Source: Tubulanus polymorphus
Taxonomy: Eukaryota; Nemertea; Palaeonemertea; Tubulaniformes; Tubulanidae
Direction of reading: 5' to 3'
Assembly (NCBI RefSeq): GCF_964204645.1
Contig: NC_134025.1
Coordinates: forward strand, 20,862,001 to 20,926,000
DNA length: 64,000 bases
A program made the translations under genes and the position numbers. The notes below the pieces were generated by a model. The model saw nothing but the letters and a program-made list of their open reading frames with translations. It did not search any database and was not told the origin of the DNA. Every line of letters starts with the position of its first letter. Positions within the stretch are counted from its first letter, which is position 1. Positions 11,490 to 24,019 of the stretch are shown one piece after another.

Positions 11490-11910
11490 TTTAGTTGTGG
11501 AGTATGGGTTTTTCGAGAAAGAAGTGGTAGGGCGAAGGGAAAAAATTTAAAAAATTTTCATAATAGGCGTTTTAAAATGGAAGAGAACAGGAAAATATTA
11601 AAAACCAAAGTTGTTTATTATTTGAGTATTTTTTACATAGAACATCGGAAGGACTGCAGAAAAAACTTGATGAATTTTATTCAAATGGTAGGAAAAATGA
11701 AAAAAAAAAACATTTTTGCAAATCTTAAATTAGAAAAATGATGGACATGACAAGTTATTAGATTGAAAATCAAGACGGACATAGCAAAACTTGTTCCTTA
11801 AATTGAAAAATTGTGATGAAATACGATTTAGAACTAAAAATGTGTTTTAATTTGATGATTTTTGCAGAATTCTGGGAGGCGTATCCGTACTCCAAGTAAT
11901 TAAAAAGGCA
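11490..11910 (+). repeat. dispersed repeat, copy 1
   Basis: Direct repeat of 20650-21130. Shared words include AGGGCGAAGGGAAAA, GAACAGGAAA, TCGGAAGGACTGCAGAAAAA, ATTGAAAATCAAGA and a GGAGGCG...CTCC end. Non-coding. The family is unknown. Confidence 0.65.
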
Positions 11911-12003
11911 TAAAGCATAAAATGAAAAGTTTGTTATAATAAACTTGTCTGAGATTTTATGGAAAAACTACTCGGGATATTTATGTAAAAACATAAAAAA
12001 ACA

Positions 12004-12009
12004 TTTATT
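12004..12009 (-). promoter_or_regulatory. polyadenylation signal of the NETO-like gene
   Basis: AATAAA on the minus strand about 155 nt past the stop codon of the terminal exon, a usual distance for a 3' end. Confidence 0.5.
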
Positions 12010-12164
12010 TACATTCATACATAGATATGTACATGTACATCAGTTTGAAATGATTGTTTCTCTTAAGGAAAATTCATAAATCCGGAGGAGCTTTTTTCAT
12101 TCAAAAGTCAGTTACCTCGAACCTAATCTTTTCATACCGGTAATTTCTCGATCAATCATTGACG

Positions 12165-12556
12165 TCATAACTGGTCAACTGTCTCGTCATCTGACTGGCA
12201 GCTAAGTATTAATTGGTACGCTTTATTCTTATCGTGCGGGTCTATTCGCGTCGTAACTTGCTGCTGATTTTCGAACGTCACCGATTCCGCGCCTTTAATT
12301 GGTTTCCGGCGGCCATTTTGTTGCGTGAAAGTGCCGTTCTTAGAGTTCCTCGATCGGCGCGTCTCCCCGTTCATGCGTCCCGCCGGCTGGTCTTGGTCCA
12401 TTTTCTGCAGTTTTACCGCCAGGCTCTGCTCTTCGGACGGGGAATTGGCCATCCGTCGACGCCGCCGACATATCACTACGGCCACGACGATGACGATCAC
12501 CGATAGGACGAAAAATACCGATATGATGATTCCCAATTGCAAACCGATTCCATGAC
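12165..12556 (-). CDS. NETO-like exon 8: TM and cytoplasmic tail
   Basis: The acceptor is AAATCTTTTGCAG|GTCATGG. A 23-residue helix from about L350 to C372 is followed by five Arg, then a polar Ser/Gln/Lys-rich tail ending DDETVDQL and a stop at 12165. Confidence 0.9.
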
Positions 12557-15500
12557 CTGCAAAAGATTTATCACATCAAGAAGTGGCAAAGCTCTGAAAG
12601 CGAAGAACGTAGTAGGAGCAGTATTTTTGGGCCATATCATTCTAAAGCGAAGTTCATAAAAGTGTAAGTTTAAATGTATACAAGCGAAGTACACATTATG
12701 ATATTCTTGTTCTGTACAAATATCCTTTATTAAAGGAGCAAATAAAAATGTACATTTAAGCTCGGAAGAGCATCGCGGAAGTACGGAAGGGCATCGGGGC
12801 CATATGATTTTAAGTCGAAATTGTTTACTTAGTAAGCCAAATTTCAACTTGGATAGAAATGGTAGCAATGACCATGATGCGATCTTTTGGGGGATTTTCC
12901 TGTTGTGGACGGAATGGAAAAAGTCTGGAGGGCAAATTAATGGATCATTTTTAAACGAGCGATGATTTATCGTTCATATCTTCTCTTATTATGTGGGGAA
13001 ACGTGCAATGTTTATTTTATTGCCCGAAGCGTAAATTCATTTCGTAACGCGCTTCTGCGACGCCAGAATCGAAATTCATATCAATTTTCCAATTCCACGC
13101 AATTGCCTCGTATCGATATAGTTTCTCTGGCGAAAAGGCGAGATTTGCTGTCAAGTCGTGTATACGGATGCTTTTATAAAAGCGTACGTATAGATGAATA
13201 GGATGGGGTTGTTTTGCCGGCGGCGAAGCATCGGTATTATACACAGTTGTTGTAACGGAGAAGCGATAATTGACACACCTTACTGCTGTAAACAATATAT
13301 TGTACGGCATATGCGCGTTCTCCAGACAAAAATGGAAACTCGTTAGCATTTTGATCTGACATCGATTGCCTTCTCCCTAGACATAAACGCTACGCTTTTG
13401 AATTCAATGGTTTGTTTTCGCTGGTGGTATGGTGGCAATATGTATATTAAAGGTTTTGCCACTGAAGAAACGGAGCGCTGGAAACCTTAAAATGTATATC
13501 TCGATTAGAATCGTGATTCTACCCAGCACTTACAGTTTTCCTCATCGCTTTTGTCGTAGAAGCCGCAGTTCGGTATCTTGTTACACTCAAACTCTTTGGC
13601 GATGCAGTATCGTTTCAAGTCGTTGCACAACATTCCGGCCGAGTCCATGCACGTCACACCGCCGGCGCACCAGAAACCGTCTTCACACGCGCCTTCTGTA
13701 GCTACTACACGTGGAGCAAGGAAATAAATCAAACAACGTTATAAATTTACAAAAGACTTAGGCTTATAAAGGCTTTTGTCACTATGAAACCCACTAAGAA
13801 CTATGAAAGCTGATATCAGATAAAATAGAGCAGTTTTTCTCGTGTTTTTCTTTCGTAATCAATTCACAAAGGAAACGATTTGAGAGAATGTGTTTTGGAA
13901 AGTGTCCAATCTTAAGGTATGAAAATTTAGTGGCGTTAGATAATAATAGATATGATAGGACGGTAGCTAATTTTTTTTCTAAGAAATACTTGGAATCCGC
14001 CCGTCGACCGGTCGGACTTACAACATCTTAGGTCGGACTTGCAATCGATTGAAATGATAAAAAATTCGGATAAGTGCGATCATGCGCGCACGCATGCACG
14101 TATACCTTTGCTTGGAATCTGCACTGCTGTCCAGACGAGTCTAAATCCCTTGTTTCCACGGGCATTCGAAGCACCAGCCCTGTACCTGAATTAATGAAAA
14201 ATTGCCGTGTGAAGATGAACCGTGCGACCCATCGGTAATAGAATGACGGCGTGATTTTAGAAAAGTTCGCGTGCTAAGATGCGACTGGTAAATAATGTAT
14301 CGATAGAACAAGCTGTTAAAGAAGAAGCGGGTGACGGTACGAAATGTAGTGCGGAGGTTGGAACTGGAGAATTCGCAGTGTTTTTAGGGTGGTCGAATCA
14401 CAGCCGTAGCCAAATAAAATAATTTAGCACAGCCAAAAAATTGGACCAGGCCCACACTATAATCGTACAACGCCTCTCGTTTTGAAGCCAAAATTGAAGA
14501 TCTCTTGGCCTGTGTAGATTGCCTTGTTAAAGTTACTAGGTTTATACCAGCAATCAGCATGTCAAGATAGACATCTTAGTCTCGCCCGAATTCAGGTAAA
14601 CGCAAAGTAAAGAATTCGTTTGTGTAATGAATTTCTTATGGCGATAATTGCCGCTTCACAAGCCTTTGACTGTTTTAAACTTTAGAGTTATCAATCTTCG
14701 TATCACTATGTGCCGCAAAATAATATTGTTTGTATCATAAGAGATTGTTTGTATCATTAAATTATTGGTGTTCAAATATTCTGGCGCGAGTCCAGTATAC
14801 GGCATTATACATGTAGTGCGTGCGTAGAGTGTAGCGCTATTCGGTCAGTGTTTACAGCAAGTGACAGTTGACAGTCGACAGCTAGGGTAAACGATGAGAA
14901 GAGGTGGCAACCTATCTCACATAACTGTAATATTGCAGTTTTGTCATTTGCCTTAACAGCCATTTCTGTTCATAGTTTTCAATGTTTCTCATAAATCCAG
15001 TGCGTATATACGTAATCGGATGATTGGATAATATTGATTCGAAACACCAGAAAGCCACGCATGTTTAACCTTTGGAATATGTTCACCAGGGCATTTTCCC
15101 TCAGTGCGATGCTTATATTAGATAAGCTTCCGTGTACATTTCCCTATAAAAACAAAATATCACGAACCAATTTTTTTCAGTACAGATAGCCGATTCGAGT
15201 ATGAATTCCGACGTAATCTCAAAAAGCACCGGGAATAATTGATTTCGTGGCAGAAGAAAAGACGATTAGGTAGGTGCCTCCCTGATATATGCAATCACAC
15301 GGAACCTAAGTGCTGTGTGGGTTGTTTACTGTCAACCATCCTGTTGAGTCATCACCTAACTGGTGTGTAGGAGTAGGATGTCTGCTGTCAACTGTCCTGT
15401 AAGCTATCATCCAGGGCCCGGTTTTATAGACTGGTATTATCTTTAACCAGGGGTTAAAGGGTGTCGCTTGTCATCAGCTGTAAACTAACGTCACTTATAT

Positions 15501-18500
15501 CGAGGATCCATTTTGTCCATTAATAGATTTCTAAATTCGCCAATTCGCAACAACTTACTCTTGCACTATAACGCCGTATATCGGACTTGCGTCTATTTAC
15601 CTTTATTTCACGGTTGATATAATAAACCATTTTACAGTTGCTAGCCGCCATTTTGTTAGGGTACTTTTGTCCTGTATTGTTGGGTCATTTTTTTCTCTTT
15701 TTTTAATAACTATCCGTGATGCGTGTTATATCATATTTCATCTGTCCCTGGGTGGATTTTGACAGTTTCAGCAACATTCAAACCGTGTGAATCTCTAGTT
15801 TTCAGTTATGTAAAAGTCATTTCTAATATTTGCAACAATGCGACATGGGAGCGATATATAAATCGGTGGTCAGTTTTTGCCGTGCGCATAAAAATCCAGG
15901 GTACTGAACTTTGAAGTTCGTTATTTTCAGAAATAAGTTTCCAAAAAATCCAAACATTTCAAGAACTGTGCGCATAAACGTCCCCTTTCAGGTGAACTTT
16001 AAAATTTTCAGATATCTTGCCAAGTTTTTATCCTATGGCTCTTTAACTGCAGCGCGTGTATTGTCATTCCGAGATTCGGCGCCATTTTCTTTGCGTGTAT
16101 TTCAGTATATGAGTGTTATTTTTTCACTTTCACTACACTTGTCTCCACGGAAAATGGTTTTAATTGTTGGTATGTGTATCAGGTGTTAATATTACGTTAT
16201 TTATACAATATAATAGATCGAAGACATTAGAGAGGTTGGGGTTTGAAGGATTTTTCTGACCAGTTTCAGCAACAGAGACTGAGCGGTATTTTGATCACGC
16301 GCCCATTCGAAGTTGCGCGCGGGAAGAGAATAGGCATATATTGAGATGGTAGAAGTAAAGAAATATAACACTCAAAATCGAGTATGATGACCATTTAAAT
16401 CAGTAGTCCATTAATCAATTTACACTATCTACTGAAATTAGATGGATGGAGAAGTGGTCAAAAAGCTGTACATATGGGGTGGGGGAAATATTCAGCTACT
16501 TTCTATGAATACTTTCTATTAAGTACACAAAAGATCGATTAGATCGGGAAGAAAATATAAGAAAACGTTTTCTTGTTTTGGTGGTGATATATCAAGTTTC
16601 AAGTCTGAATGTCAGACACAGTTGATAAAAAGTAAAAAGTGACATCTACCATCACAAAAACGCAAGTAGTGTGTGGATTGCATTTACAACAAATGAGTGA
16701 TAATTTGGGTTTTCTTGGGTGCATGTACGTAAGCCTCTGCCTGCCGTAAAAGCGGTTACCATTACAGCCATTACGAACTAGCGCCGGAGAACGGAATACA
16801 GTATTAATGCCGTAATATTTAAAAAATGATACACATACCAACAATTAAAACCATTTTCCGTGGAGACAAGTGTAGTGAAAGTGAAAAAATAACACTCATA
16901 TACTGAAATACACGCAAAGAAAACAGCGCCGAATCTCGGAATGACAATACACGCGCTGCAGTTAAAGAGCCATAGGATAAAAACTTGGCAAGATATCTGA
17001 AAATTTTAAAGTTCACCTGAAAGGGGACGTTTATGCGCACAGTTCTTGAAATGTTTGGATTTTTTGGAAACTTATTTCTGAAAATAACGAACTTCAAAGT
17101 TCAGTACCCTGGATTTTTATGCGCACGGCAAAAACTGACCACCGATTTATATATCGCTCCCATGTCGCATTGTTGCAAATATTAGAAATGATTTTTACAT
17201 AACTGAAAACTAGAGATTCACACGGTTTGAATGTTGCTGAAACTGTCAAAATCCACCCAGAGACAGATGAAATATGATATAACACGCATCACGGATAGTT
17301 ATTAAAAAAGAGAAAAAAATGACCCAACAATACAGGACAAAAGTACCCTAACAAAATGGCGGCTAGCAACTGTAAAATGGTTTATTGTACATGTACATTA
17401 TCTTCAGCTTATCGCATAATATCTAATAATAAAATCGGGACAAATTGACCGTGGCCTAATTGCATTGCGATAGCGGCTTACCTTACGACGACACGAAATC
17501 CCGTCGACAAAAAATCTTTAACTCTTTGTTCGTATAGAGACAGTTGGCCGCAAACTCGTTCTTCCGGTCGATCTGTTACGGTGGCGAAACCGTTATATAT
17601 CGAAACAGCAGTACCTTCACATTTCACTGCAAGAAAATTCAATATCATATTTTTGAGTATTTCATTTATACGTTGTTATATTTGAGATTTTCATCTTTTG
17701 AAGGCTCAGTCAAATCACGGGGTCGCGAGAGGTGTGCGGACGAGAAAATATTTCGACTTATAAAGGTCCAGAAAACGTCCCTCTTGAGCCTCGAATTTAG
17801 AAAATTAAGACAATTTCAAGGATTCAGAAATAATGATGATTTCTATTTCATCATAATTAGATCGAATACAAAATTACAAATGGAGTACATAACAGAATTA
17901 GTGGATTGATGGTCGGGTCATAAATGCTCATACATGAATGCCCATTTGCTTTCAGCGCGCAAGTAAGCTTTTGCTACCGTATATTAAATTACCTGTTGGT
18001 CCAAGGTCTAATTCATGGAACGTCAGCAATATCCGCTTATGTCTTTCGACCTTAATCATCCACGTGCATTCTAGATCAGGTATAAACGGCTTAGGGTAAC
18101 CGGGAGATGTAAGTACGCCACCCGGGCCTGTCATATAATCGGCACCACATAATTCACTGGACGGAGGAAATGGTTGCCACCCTGAAAAAGATATATTTTC
18201 AATGCTAATTTACGATACCGTTTGAAACGAAGCGAGTATTAAATGGTCGTATTCGAATCGACAAAAATAAAACTCCCTCGTGCGTGTTTCAACATAAATG
18301 ACTTAAGGCGCGTTTTTGAAACAAGTAACGAAACGACCACGATTGATTTGACAGATAATAACCAACCGAAATCCGTTTGAAAGCTCGAGCTAATATAGCG
18401 AAACATGACAATTTTTACATTTCATCGCATAGATTCACACGCAATTAACGATCATGAAATTATAATTACGTACATCGAGTCACAACATTGCGGGGTTTAC

Positions 18501-21500
18501 TCAAAACGGAAAGGGGATAAGACGAGCGGAACCGGCTCGCGAGTGGAATTCGATCGGACTATGTAACATTGGTTCGGTTTGTCGGGGGAGTTAACACCTA
18601 TATAATGAATCTATTTGATACGGCGCAATGGAAGCCTATTTTCCAATGTCATCGCTAACGATTGTATGTTTTCTAATTGTGCTACCAGTATAAAGATGGC
18701 TGCCTCTTACCCCACCCATGCCATCATGAACTTGCCTAATGATTACATTTGGTAATCGCGTTACCGCCGTAAAGATGAAGCTGTTAGGTAATTGAACAAA
18801 TAATGGCAATTTGTGGAATTTCTATGGAAGGTATTGTACACAGGGATTCGTATCACAGTTACAGATACTGTAAAAACGATAATCTGTTAATCCAGTGTCT
18901 AATGTATGCCTATCTATTCAATATAACACGAGACACTGAATCAACAGTTATCGTGTTTACAATCTTTTACAACTATACGTTACGAGCCCCCGTTGTTTTG
19001 AAGATACGAATATGATACGTAATATAGCGATTTATTTTGAGAGACCGAATTCCTCAGTCACACAAACACAGTTCCACAAGCCTTTTTTGTTGCATTTGTT
19101 AAAGGTTGCGCGTAGTTATTAAAAGGCAAAGCGTTTATCGGGGTTTACCTTGTGACGTATTATCGAAAGATTCTGAAACACAATGGTTAGTATACAAATA
19201 ACATCGAACTGAACTTGTTAATACGCTAATGCAGTAACGAACATGTCATTCGTAAAGGTTTCCACTGAATTGATATAGCAGTTGATTCAGTCCGTACTAA
19301 AAACACAAATTCTGTACGGCTAGAGGAACCATAAAAAATTTCACATTGGCCGTTTCTTTATTGTTTTCTCGCTTGAAAACAAAAAATGGACTAACGTAAA
19401 GAATTTTTCATCTAGTATCTAGCCGTTCAGAAAAATTTTTCAAACCGAAATGCTTTGTTTTCTCGCGCGGGAAAACCGAAATATTTTTAGTATGGACCGA
19501 ATCAGTCACCATAGAATTGATATATCATTGTTATGATATCTTTGTTTTACTATATTTGAGATTTTCGATTAGTCTCGTATGCGCCAACCGCCTCAATACC
19601 GCTGCGATATCATGACCCTAGAGCGCGAATGCCGAAAGTCTAATCAAGAGAAACCGATGCGTGGATTTGGAAATTTCCATTTCAGCTTCAGACAATTCGT
19701 GGACAAATTCGATTTATTAATAATCAATGCACCGTGCGATGGTCGTCTATACGAATCTAAAGCCGTTATGTCACCATCACCCCAGAGAGATTGCGGCGTC
19801 GAGCGAATCGCTCCTTTGAAACTAATGTTCATTTGTGAAAGACAGATAATAGCTCGAGTCGGTATTATTAAAGCCATTGCGAGCGAGATAAACCTACTTT
19901 CTGAGAGGAACTCGTATTTCGCTTTGAATCCTCGGTGTCCGCGGACATAATCCGACTTGAAAATCACTTCTAATTTCGGATACTTTGATATGATAGGTTG
20001 TGGAATGATGTCGCCGCACAAACGACCCAGCTTATAGGGTTGGCCGTCGTGGTCTACGGCTAGGATGTCGACATAATCAAACAAACATCTGGAAAAGTAC
20101 ATGATAAAAAAATGATCAACAAAATTTTAATCGCCAGAAGTAGAACTCAAAGAAATCAAGCACGATTCGTGTGATAGAAAAAATACAATCATGATCTAAA
20201 TTAGAAAATCTATATGGAATATTACTAAATATGTTATTATATGAAATCGAAAGCTATCGAATAAGAAAACGAAAAAAGACGATGAATTACCCCGCTTCAC
20301 TCCTAACTTCTAACTCAAAGGCAACAAAATCGAGACGGATTCGTTCGTCTAATGTCCCGGATATGATGTATTTACAGTAGGTGCGGTCGGGGTAGTTGTT
20401 TGGAAAGTTCGGAGTTGTGAATGTACCTCCGGGTACGGTGTGACTCGAAAAATGGTACTCGCATTTTGCTAAAAGTAAAGAACACGCATGTATCACATTT
20501 TTGAACTATATCAACGCGTTTTTTTACACGAATACTTGATTTCGAACAACAAACATTTAAACATTTAACGGAGACAGACTGCGAGTAGAATGATAACCAC
20601 AATCGGATGTGGTGCATTAATAACGTGTATGAACCCCATAAGGCCTTGTCTAATAACTCGAAGTACGTATTTGTTTCAAGAAAAAAATGGAGGGCGAAGG
20701 GAAAATTGAAATAGAGAAAACATTTATAATATGGCTTTTGGAAATGGAAGTGAACAGGAAATTTATTTTTCATTTTTTGAGTATTTTCAACATTTAAATC
20801 TCGGAAGGACTGCAGAAAAAGATTTAATTGGAATGAATTTGGTTCAAATGATGGGAGAAATGGAAAAACATTTTTAATGCAAATCACGAGACTGATAATC
20901 AAGATGAACATGACTTTTACAAGTTACTAGATTGAAAATCAAGATGGACATAACAGAAAGAAATTTTTATGGAAATGTTCTAATGAAAACACGAAGGACT
21001 AGAAAAATTATTTTTTCTTTGTAATTCGATAGTACTTGTAGAGTTTAAGGAGGCGGATCTGCACTCCTATATTTGTTTTAGGAGTACGGATCTTTTCCCC
21101 ATCATTTTCTAGTAATTAAAGAAAAAGCCTAACAGATGAGTCGGGTTGCCTACAGTTCAACGAAAATTAAATTTTGTTCATTAAAAATGTTAAGCAGCTC
21201 TAATAATTGTCAGTAAGATTGTAATTTTCACTGGAAAGTTCCTATGCTTCTGATTAGATATTTGATTGTGTATGAACTTCAGTAACTACTCTTTAGAAAC
21301 TAATCGGATGAACGAAGACAAATATTGTTACTGACATGAAGATATGGTTTTAGAAACGAAGTAATCGCGCCGTCCGTTCAGCGACTGGAATGCCATTTCA
21401 ATTTTACAAATCCAATTTCGAAATACGTCGATGCACGACTCCACCTATTTGACAGACGCCAAATAATTGAATGACCCGAAATGCTTCGCTGGAATTAAAT

Positions 21501-23557
21501 TTGATAAAAAAGGTTTTTTTGTATCGCCCGCGTTACTGATTCTTTAGTTCAATTACTACCAGGTCACTGACGAATACTTCGTTCGCTGAGGTAGGAGCCA
21601 GCGAATTATTCGGATAATCAATAGGTCGCTCAGTTATAACTGGGTAATGAGTCAGAAAACAGTGCGGAATAAAGAGTTATTTGCATTTTAATGAAAGATT
21701 TGTATATGTCGCTCGCAAAATTGAAACGCTTGACGTTTACACAGCGTTATCTAGGCAATCAGTAGGTCCCTTCGTCGTCAGGATTAATATTATACGTATA
21801 TACAAACATACACATACATGGCAGATTCTCGACTCATATCGCTAAAATTGCTATGTTTGATTTTCTATTGAATGCAAACCACTTCCATCGGCATTGAGGA
21901 TATACCGCGCTTCGAGAGACCTGCAACTAGATTACCGTTGAAGGGTACGTTCTTGTAATGTGGTTATGACTGGAGCGAGCATTAACAGTGTCGTCACCGC
22001 GGGAAAGGCAATTTAATTTCATCCTAATCTCGACTCATGATGGTAATGGTGTATAAAGTGAAAGTTGCACAACTAATATCGCAATTCCCTTCACCCTCGA
22101 GGTAGAAACGTTCTGAAGGAAACACGCGTTTGCGCGACTGAATGAAACCAGGAAATTAACGATATTTCAACGCGCGAAAAAACCATTCCTTGAAACTAAA
22201 TATTTGAAGATAACCTGAATATAATCATATTTGTTTATATGACTTTCATTCTTCGGTAGACCATGGGGGAGGGATCGTCCATCTATTTATTTGGTCCTAT
22301 TTTAACGATGTATCGGGAAGCAATGGTGGCCTTGGAAATGGTGGCCGGTCGCTTTCATCCCTTGCCTTTCCCGACCGACAAAAGCTGAGAGAACCCCAAT
22401 CATTGATTGATTTGATATAGTGATAGTATCAGAATTTGAAATAATGCAAAAGAACACAAGCTCTATTAGTTTCGCTCGCAACAAAGAGAGGTGTTTGGGT
22501 AAACACAACATGCAACTTCTATCCCGCATGGTGGCGTGACAAGTGGTCTAGCGTTTACCAATCAACTTCGACCTAAATCTAGGCATCATATTTCTACCAA
22601 ATATACATTGGATTCATTTGTCTACTCAGTGATTGGTATAGTTTTCATTGATAATCGAGAGAAAAGTTAATCTTTCGATTTTAACTGAAAGTAGACGAAA
22701 TGGGGAACCCGCAATACCAGCTATCTCATCCGATGGCGTGTGAAGAGCACTCGGTCCTACGCTCTCAAAATTAGTTCATTTTCGATGAAGCTTGAACTGA
22801 ATTTTCAGTCTCCCGAATCCGCATATTATCAAAGGACCTACCAAATATACAATAATTTAATTTTTCTACTCAGACATCGGCATAGTTTTCATTTAAAATT
22901 GATTTACTAAAAAAGACAGTGGATGCCAAGTTACTACTAGCGAACCTGGTGGATCCTCGCACGCTATAAGTGAAATCCTTGATTGTCACAGTAGCAATGC
23001 TGGTACCCCAATGAACGCGGAAAACCGTATAACTACTAGCGCGCATAGCGGATCCTTGCTTGCCATAAGCGGAATCTTCGATTGCCACAGTAGTGTCGGA
23101 GGTTCCCCATATTCCCTTATGACGTTCTCGGCCACACCGGATTGGGGGGACTGTCAAGTGATTATATCGCGGTCAATATGGCTGTGCGGAGTAGCGAAGA
23201 TATGAGGATTTTTCAACGCGGATGTCAGCAACGCATCAGTGGTTGAAGTAGAAACAAGAGCCTCTGAAGCGGTTGTAGGTAAATATAACATCGATCGAAA
23301 ACAAACCCCGACGATGATATACGGCGGTGATATATGCGTCAATGCCGCCATACCGCCGATCTTTAGAAACAAACGTACCCCTGGACAAACACACACATGC
23401 AATGAACTTCGTCTTAAGTTAATTAATTTCTACGTAGAATAGAAAATGTAATAAGTGTTTGCGTATATGATTTACCATTGCATCCAGCGATGTCGATGAT
23501 CGTGAATAGAAAAACGGGAAGAGGGAACAAATCGTGAATGGAACTCGTGAACTTCAT
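12165..23557 (-). CDS. NETO-like protein: signal peptide, CUB, CUB, LDLa, TM, cytoplasmic tail (eight exons)
   Basis: Exons 23557-23476, 20468-20291, 20088-19898, 18181-17993, 17626-17482, 14185-14106, 13695-13534 and 12556-12165 join without a frame break (1419 nt, 472 aa). The order is signal peptide 1-27, CUB1 about 30-147 (four Cys, plus FDYVDI and GFKAKYEF), CUB2 about 162-283 (four Cys, plus GFRLVWTA), LDLa about 292-343, TM 350-372, then a basic stop-transfer run and a 100-residue tail. CUB-CUB-LDLa-TM is the NETO1/NETO2/Drosophila Neto architecture; these proteins are auxiliary subunits of kainate-type and other ionotropic glutamate receptors at synapses. CUB1 keeps the acidic residues expected of a Ca-binding CUB domain, while CUB2 has AVSIYNG where an Asp would be expected. 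The protein ends D-Q-L, possibly a class III PDZ ligand. Orthology to NETO rather than another CUB/LDLa receptor is inferred from architecture. Upstream non-coding exons are likely because an acceptor directly precedes the ATG. Confidence 0.85.
13534..13695 (-). CDS. NETO-like exon 7: LDLa module
   Basis: One LDL-receptor class A module in one exon, ending YDKSDEENC with the Cys codon split over the next intron (T|GT). It has eight cysteines in place of six: an insertion with two extra Cys lies between the canonical second and third. The donor is AACT|GTAAGT. Confidence 0.9.
14106..14185 (-). CDS. NETO-like exon 6: CUB2 end
   Basis: A short 80-nt exon, phase 2 in and phase 1 out. It encodes KGFRLVWTA, the closing CUB strand. 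The acceptor is CATTAATTCAG|GTACAG and the donor AAAG|GTATAC. Confidence 0.85.
15621..17385. mobile_element. 1.76-kb element with about 560-bp inverted repeats, inside a NETO-like intron
   Basis: 15621-16180 and 16828-17385 are nearly identical reverse complements, so the same 92- and 63-codon ORFs appear on both strands with only a few residue changes. The outer ends read AATAAACCATTTTACAGTTG. The 647-bp spacer is not recognised. No target-site duplication is obvious. High arm identity suggests either recent insertion or gene conversion. Confidence 0.85.
17482..17626 (-). CDS. NETO-like exon 5: CUB2 middle
   Basis: The acceptor is TTTTCTTGCAG|TGAAA and the donor GTAAG|GTAAGC. It carries the third and fourth CUB2 cysteines (K-C-E-G and V-C-G). 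It lies only 97 bp from the long inverted-repeat element in the next intron. Confidence 0.85.
17993..18181 (-). CDS. NETO-like exon 4: CUB2 N-terminal half
   Basis: The acceptor is CTTTTTCAG|GGTGG. It encodes L-C-G, then GGVLTSPGYP and ECTWMIKV, typical of CUB domains. The donor is ACAG|GTAATT, phase 1. Confidence 0.9.
18190..19890. other. intron of the NETO-like gene, no separate gene
   Basis: Non-coding AT-rich sequence between CUB1 and CUB2. The plus-strand ORF at 19579-19950 mirrors the CUB1 exon and its flank. Confidence 0.6.
19898..20088 (-). CDS. NETO-like exon 3: CUB1 C-terminal half
   Basis: The acceptor is TACTTTTCCAG|ATG. It contains CLFDYVDI, LGRLCGDIIP and GFKAKYEF, the C-terminal CUB motifs. 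The donor GAAA|GTAGGT at 19897 is chosen because it gives phase 1 and an in-frame join to the next exon. Confidence 0.9.
20291..20468 (-). CDS. NETO-like exon 2: CUB1 N-terminal half
   Basis: The acceptor is CTTTACTTTTAG|CAAAA. It encodes G-G-T-F-T-T-P-N-F-P-N-N-Y-P and then Y-C-K-Y-I, the conserved start of a CUB domain. Phase 1 in, phase 2 out (donor GG|GTAATT). Confidence 0.9.
20650..21130 (+). repeat. dispersed repeat, copy 2
   Basis: Direct copy of 11490-11910, diverged by small indels, in the first large intron of the NETO-like gene. The 179-codon minus-strand ORF crossing it is AT-rich repeat sequence plus the adjacent CUB exon in another frame. Confidence 0.65.
22530..23160 (+). repeat. 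dispersed repeat, at least two partial tandem units
   Basis: Contains repeated words such as ATTGCCACAGTAG, CTACTAGCG, CCAAATATACA and ATGGCGTG. The unit starting GGGGAACCCGC...ACCAGCTATC recurs at 52215-52610, and part recurs near 1627-1790. Non-coding. Confidence 0.6.
23476..23557 (-). CDS. NETO-like exon 1: signal peptide
   Basis: The ATG follows directly after TTTTTCATTTCAG, so a 5' non-coding exon (or trans-splicing) must supply the leader. It encodes MKFTSS..., a hydrophobic core PLPVFLFTIIDIAG and a likely cleavage near C-N-G. The donor is AATG|GTAAAT, phase 1. Plausible upstream donors, not proven, lie at 25197, 26345 and 26694. Confidence 0.8.
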
Positions 23558-24019
23558 CTGAAATGAAAAAAAACGAATGTAAATTAGATTCATAAGACCT
23601 GCGATAAAAATATTCCTGATGATCGAGAATGCGTATACGTCTTTATGTATTTTTGTTATGATGAATTATGCAGGAGTCAGTAAAGTGGTTTTGATAGATT
23701 TGTATAGTGAGTTCAAAAGACGATTGGAAGAAGTCATTCACTTTCAACCGACATATCTAACTGACAGAACTGGGTCCGCGGACGCTTCCGTAGGTTATTG
23801 TCCATTTCCGACGAGTATCACGTCAAAAGTTCAATATTTATCTGCGACCCAAATCGGAGGACGGGCCTCATGTACCGCGAGCAACAGTAATAGTAATTTA
23901 ATTTCTATAGCGCTCTTTTCACAATGTTCAACGGCGCTTTCCACTAAATTGGTACAATCACTTCTAGCCTATAATCCTAACCATTTATCAGTCATCTCTC
24001 CCTCGGGAGAAGTAACATC

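Noticed and set aside
15911..17097. Two nearly identical 92-codon ORFs and two 63-codon ORFs on opposite strands
   Set aside because: They are the same sequence in the two arms of the long inverted repeat. No start context, domain or partner exon supports a gene.
19579..20102. Plus-strand 123-codon ORF and extended minus-strand 152-codon ORF
   Set aside because: The plus-strand ORF is antisense to a CUB exon. The minus-strand one reads past the GTAGGT donor into the intron.
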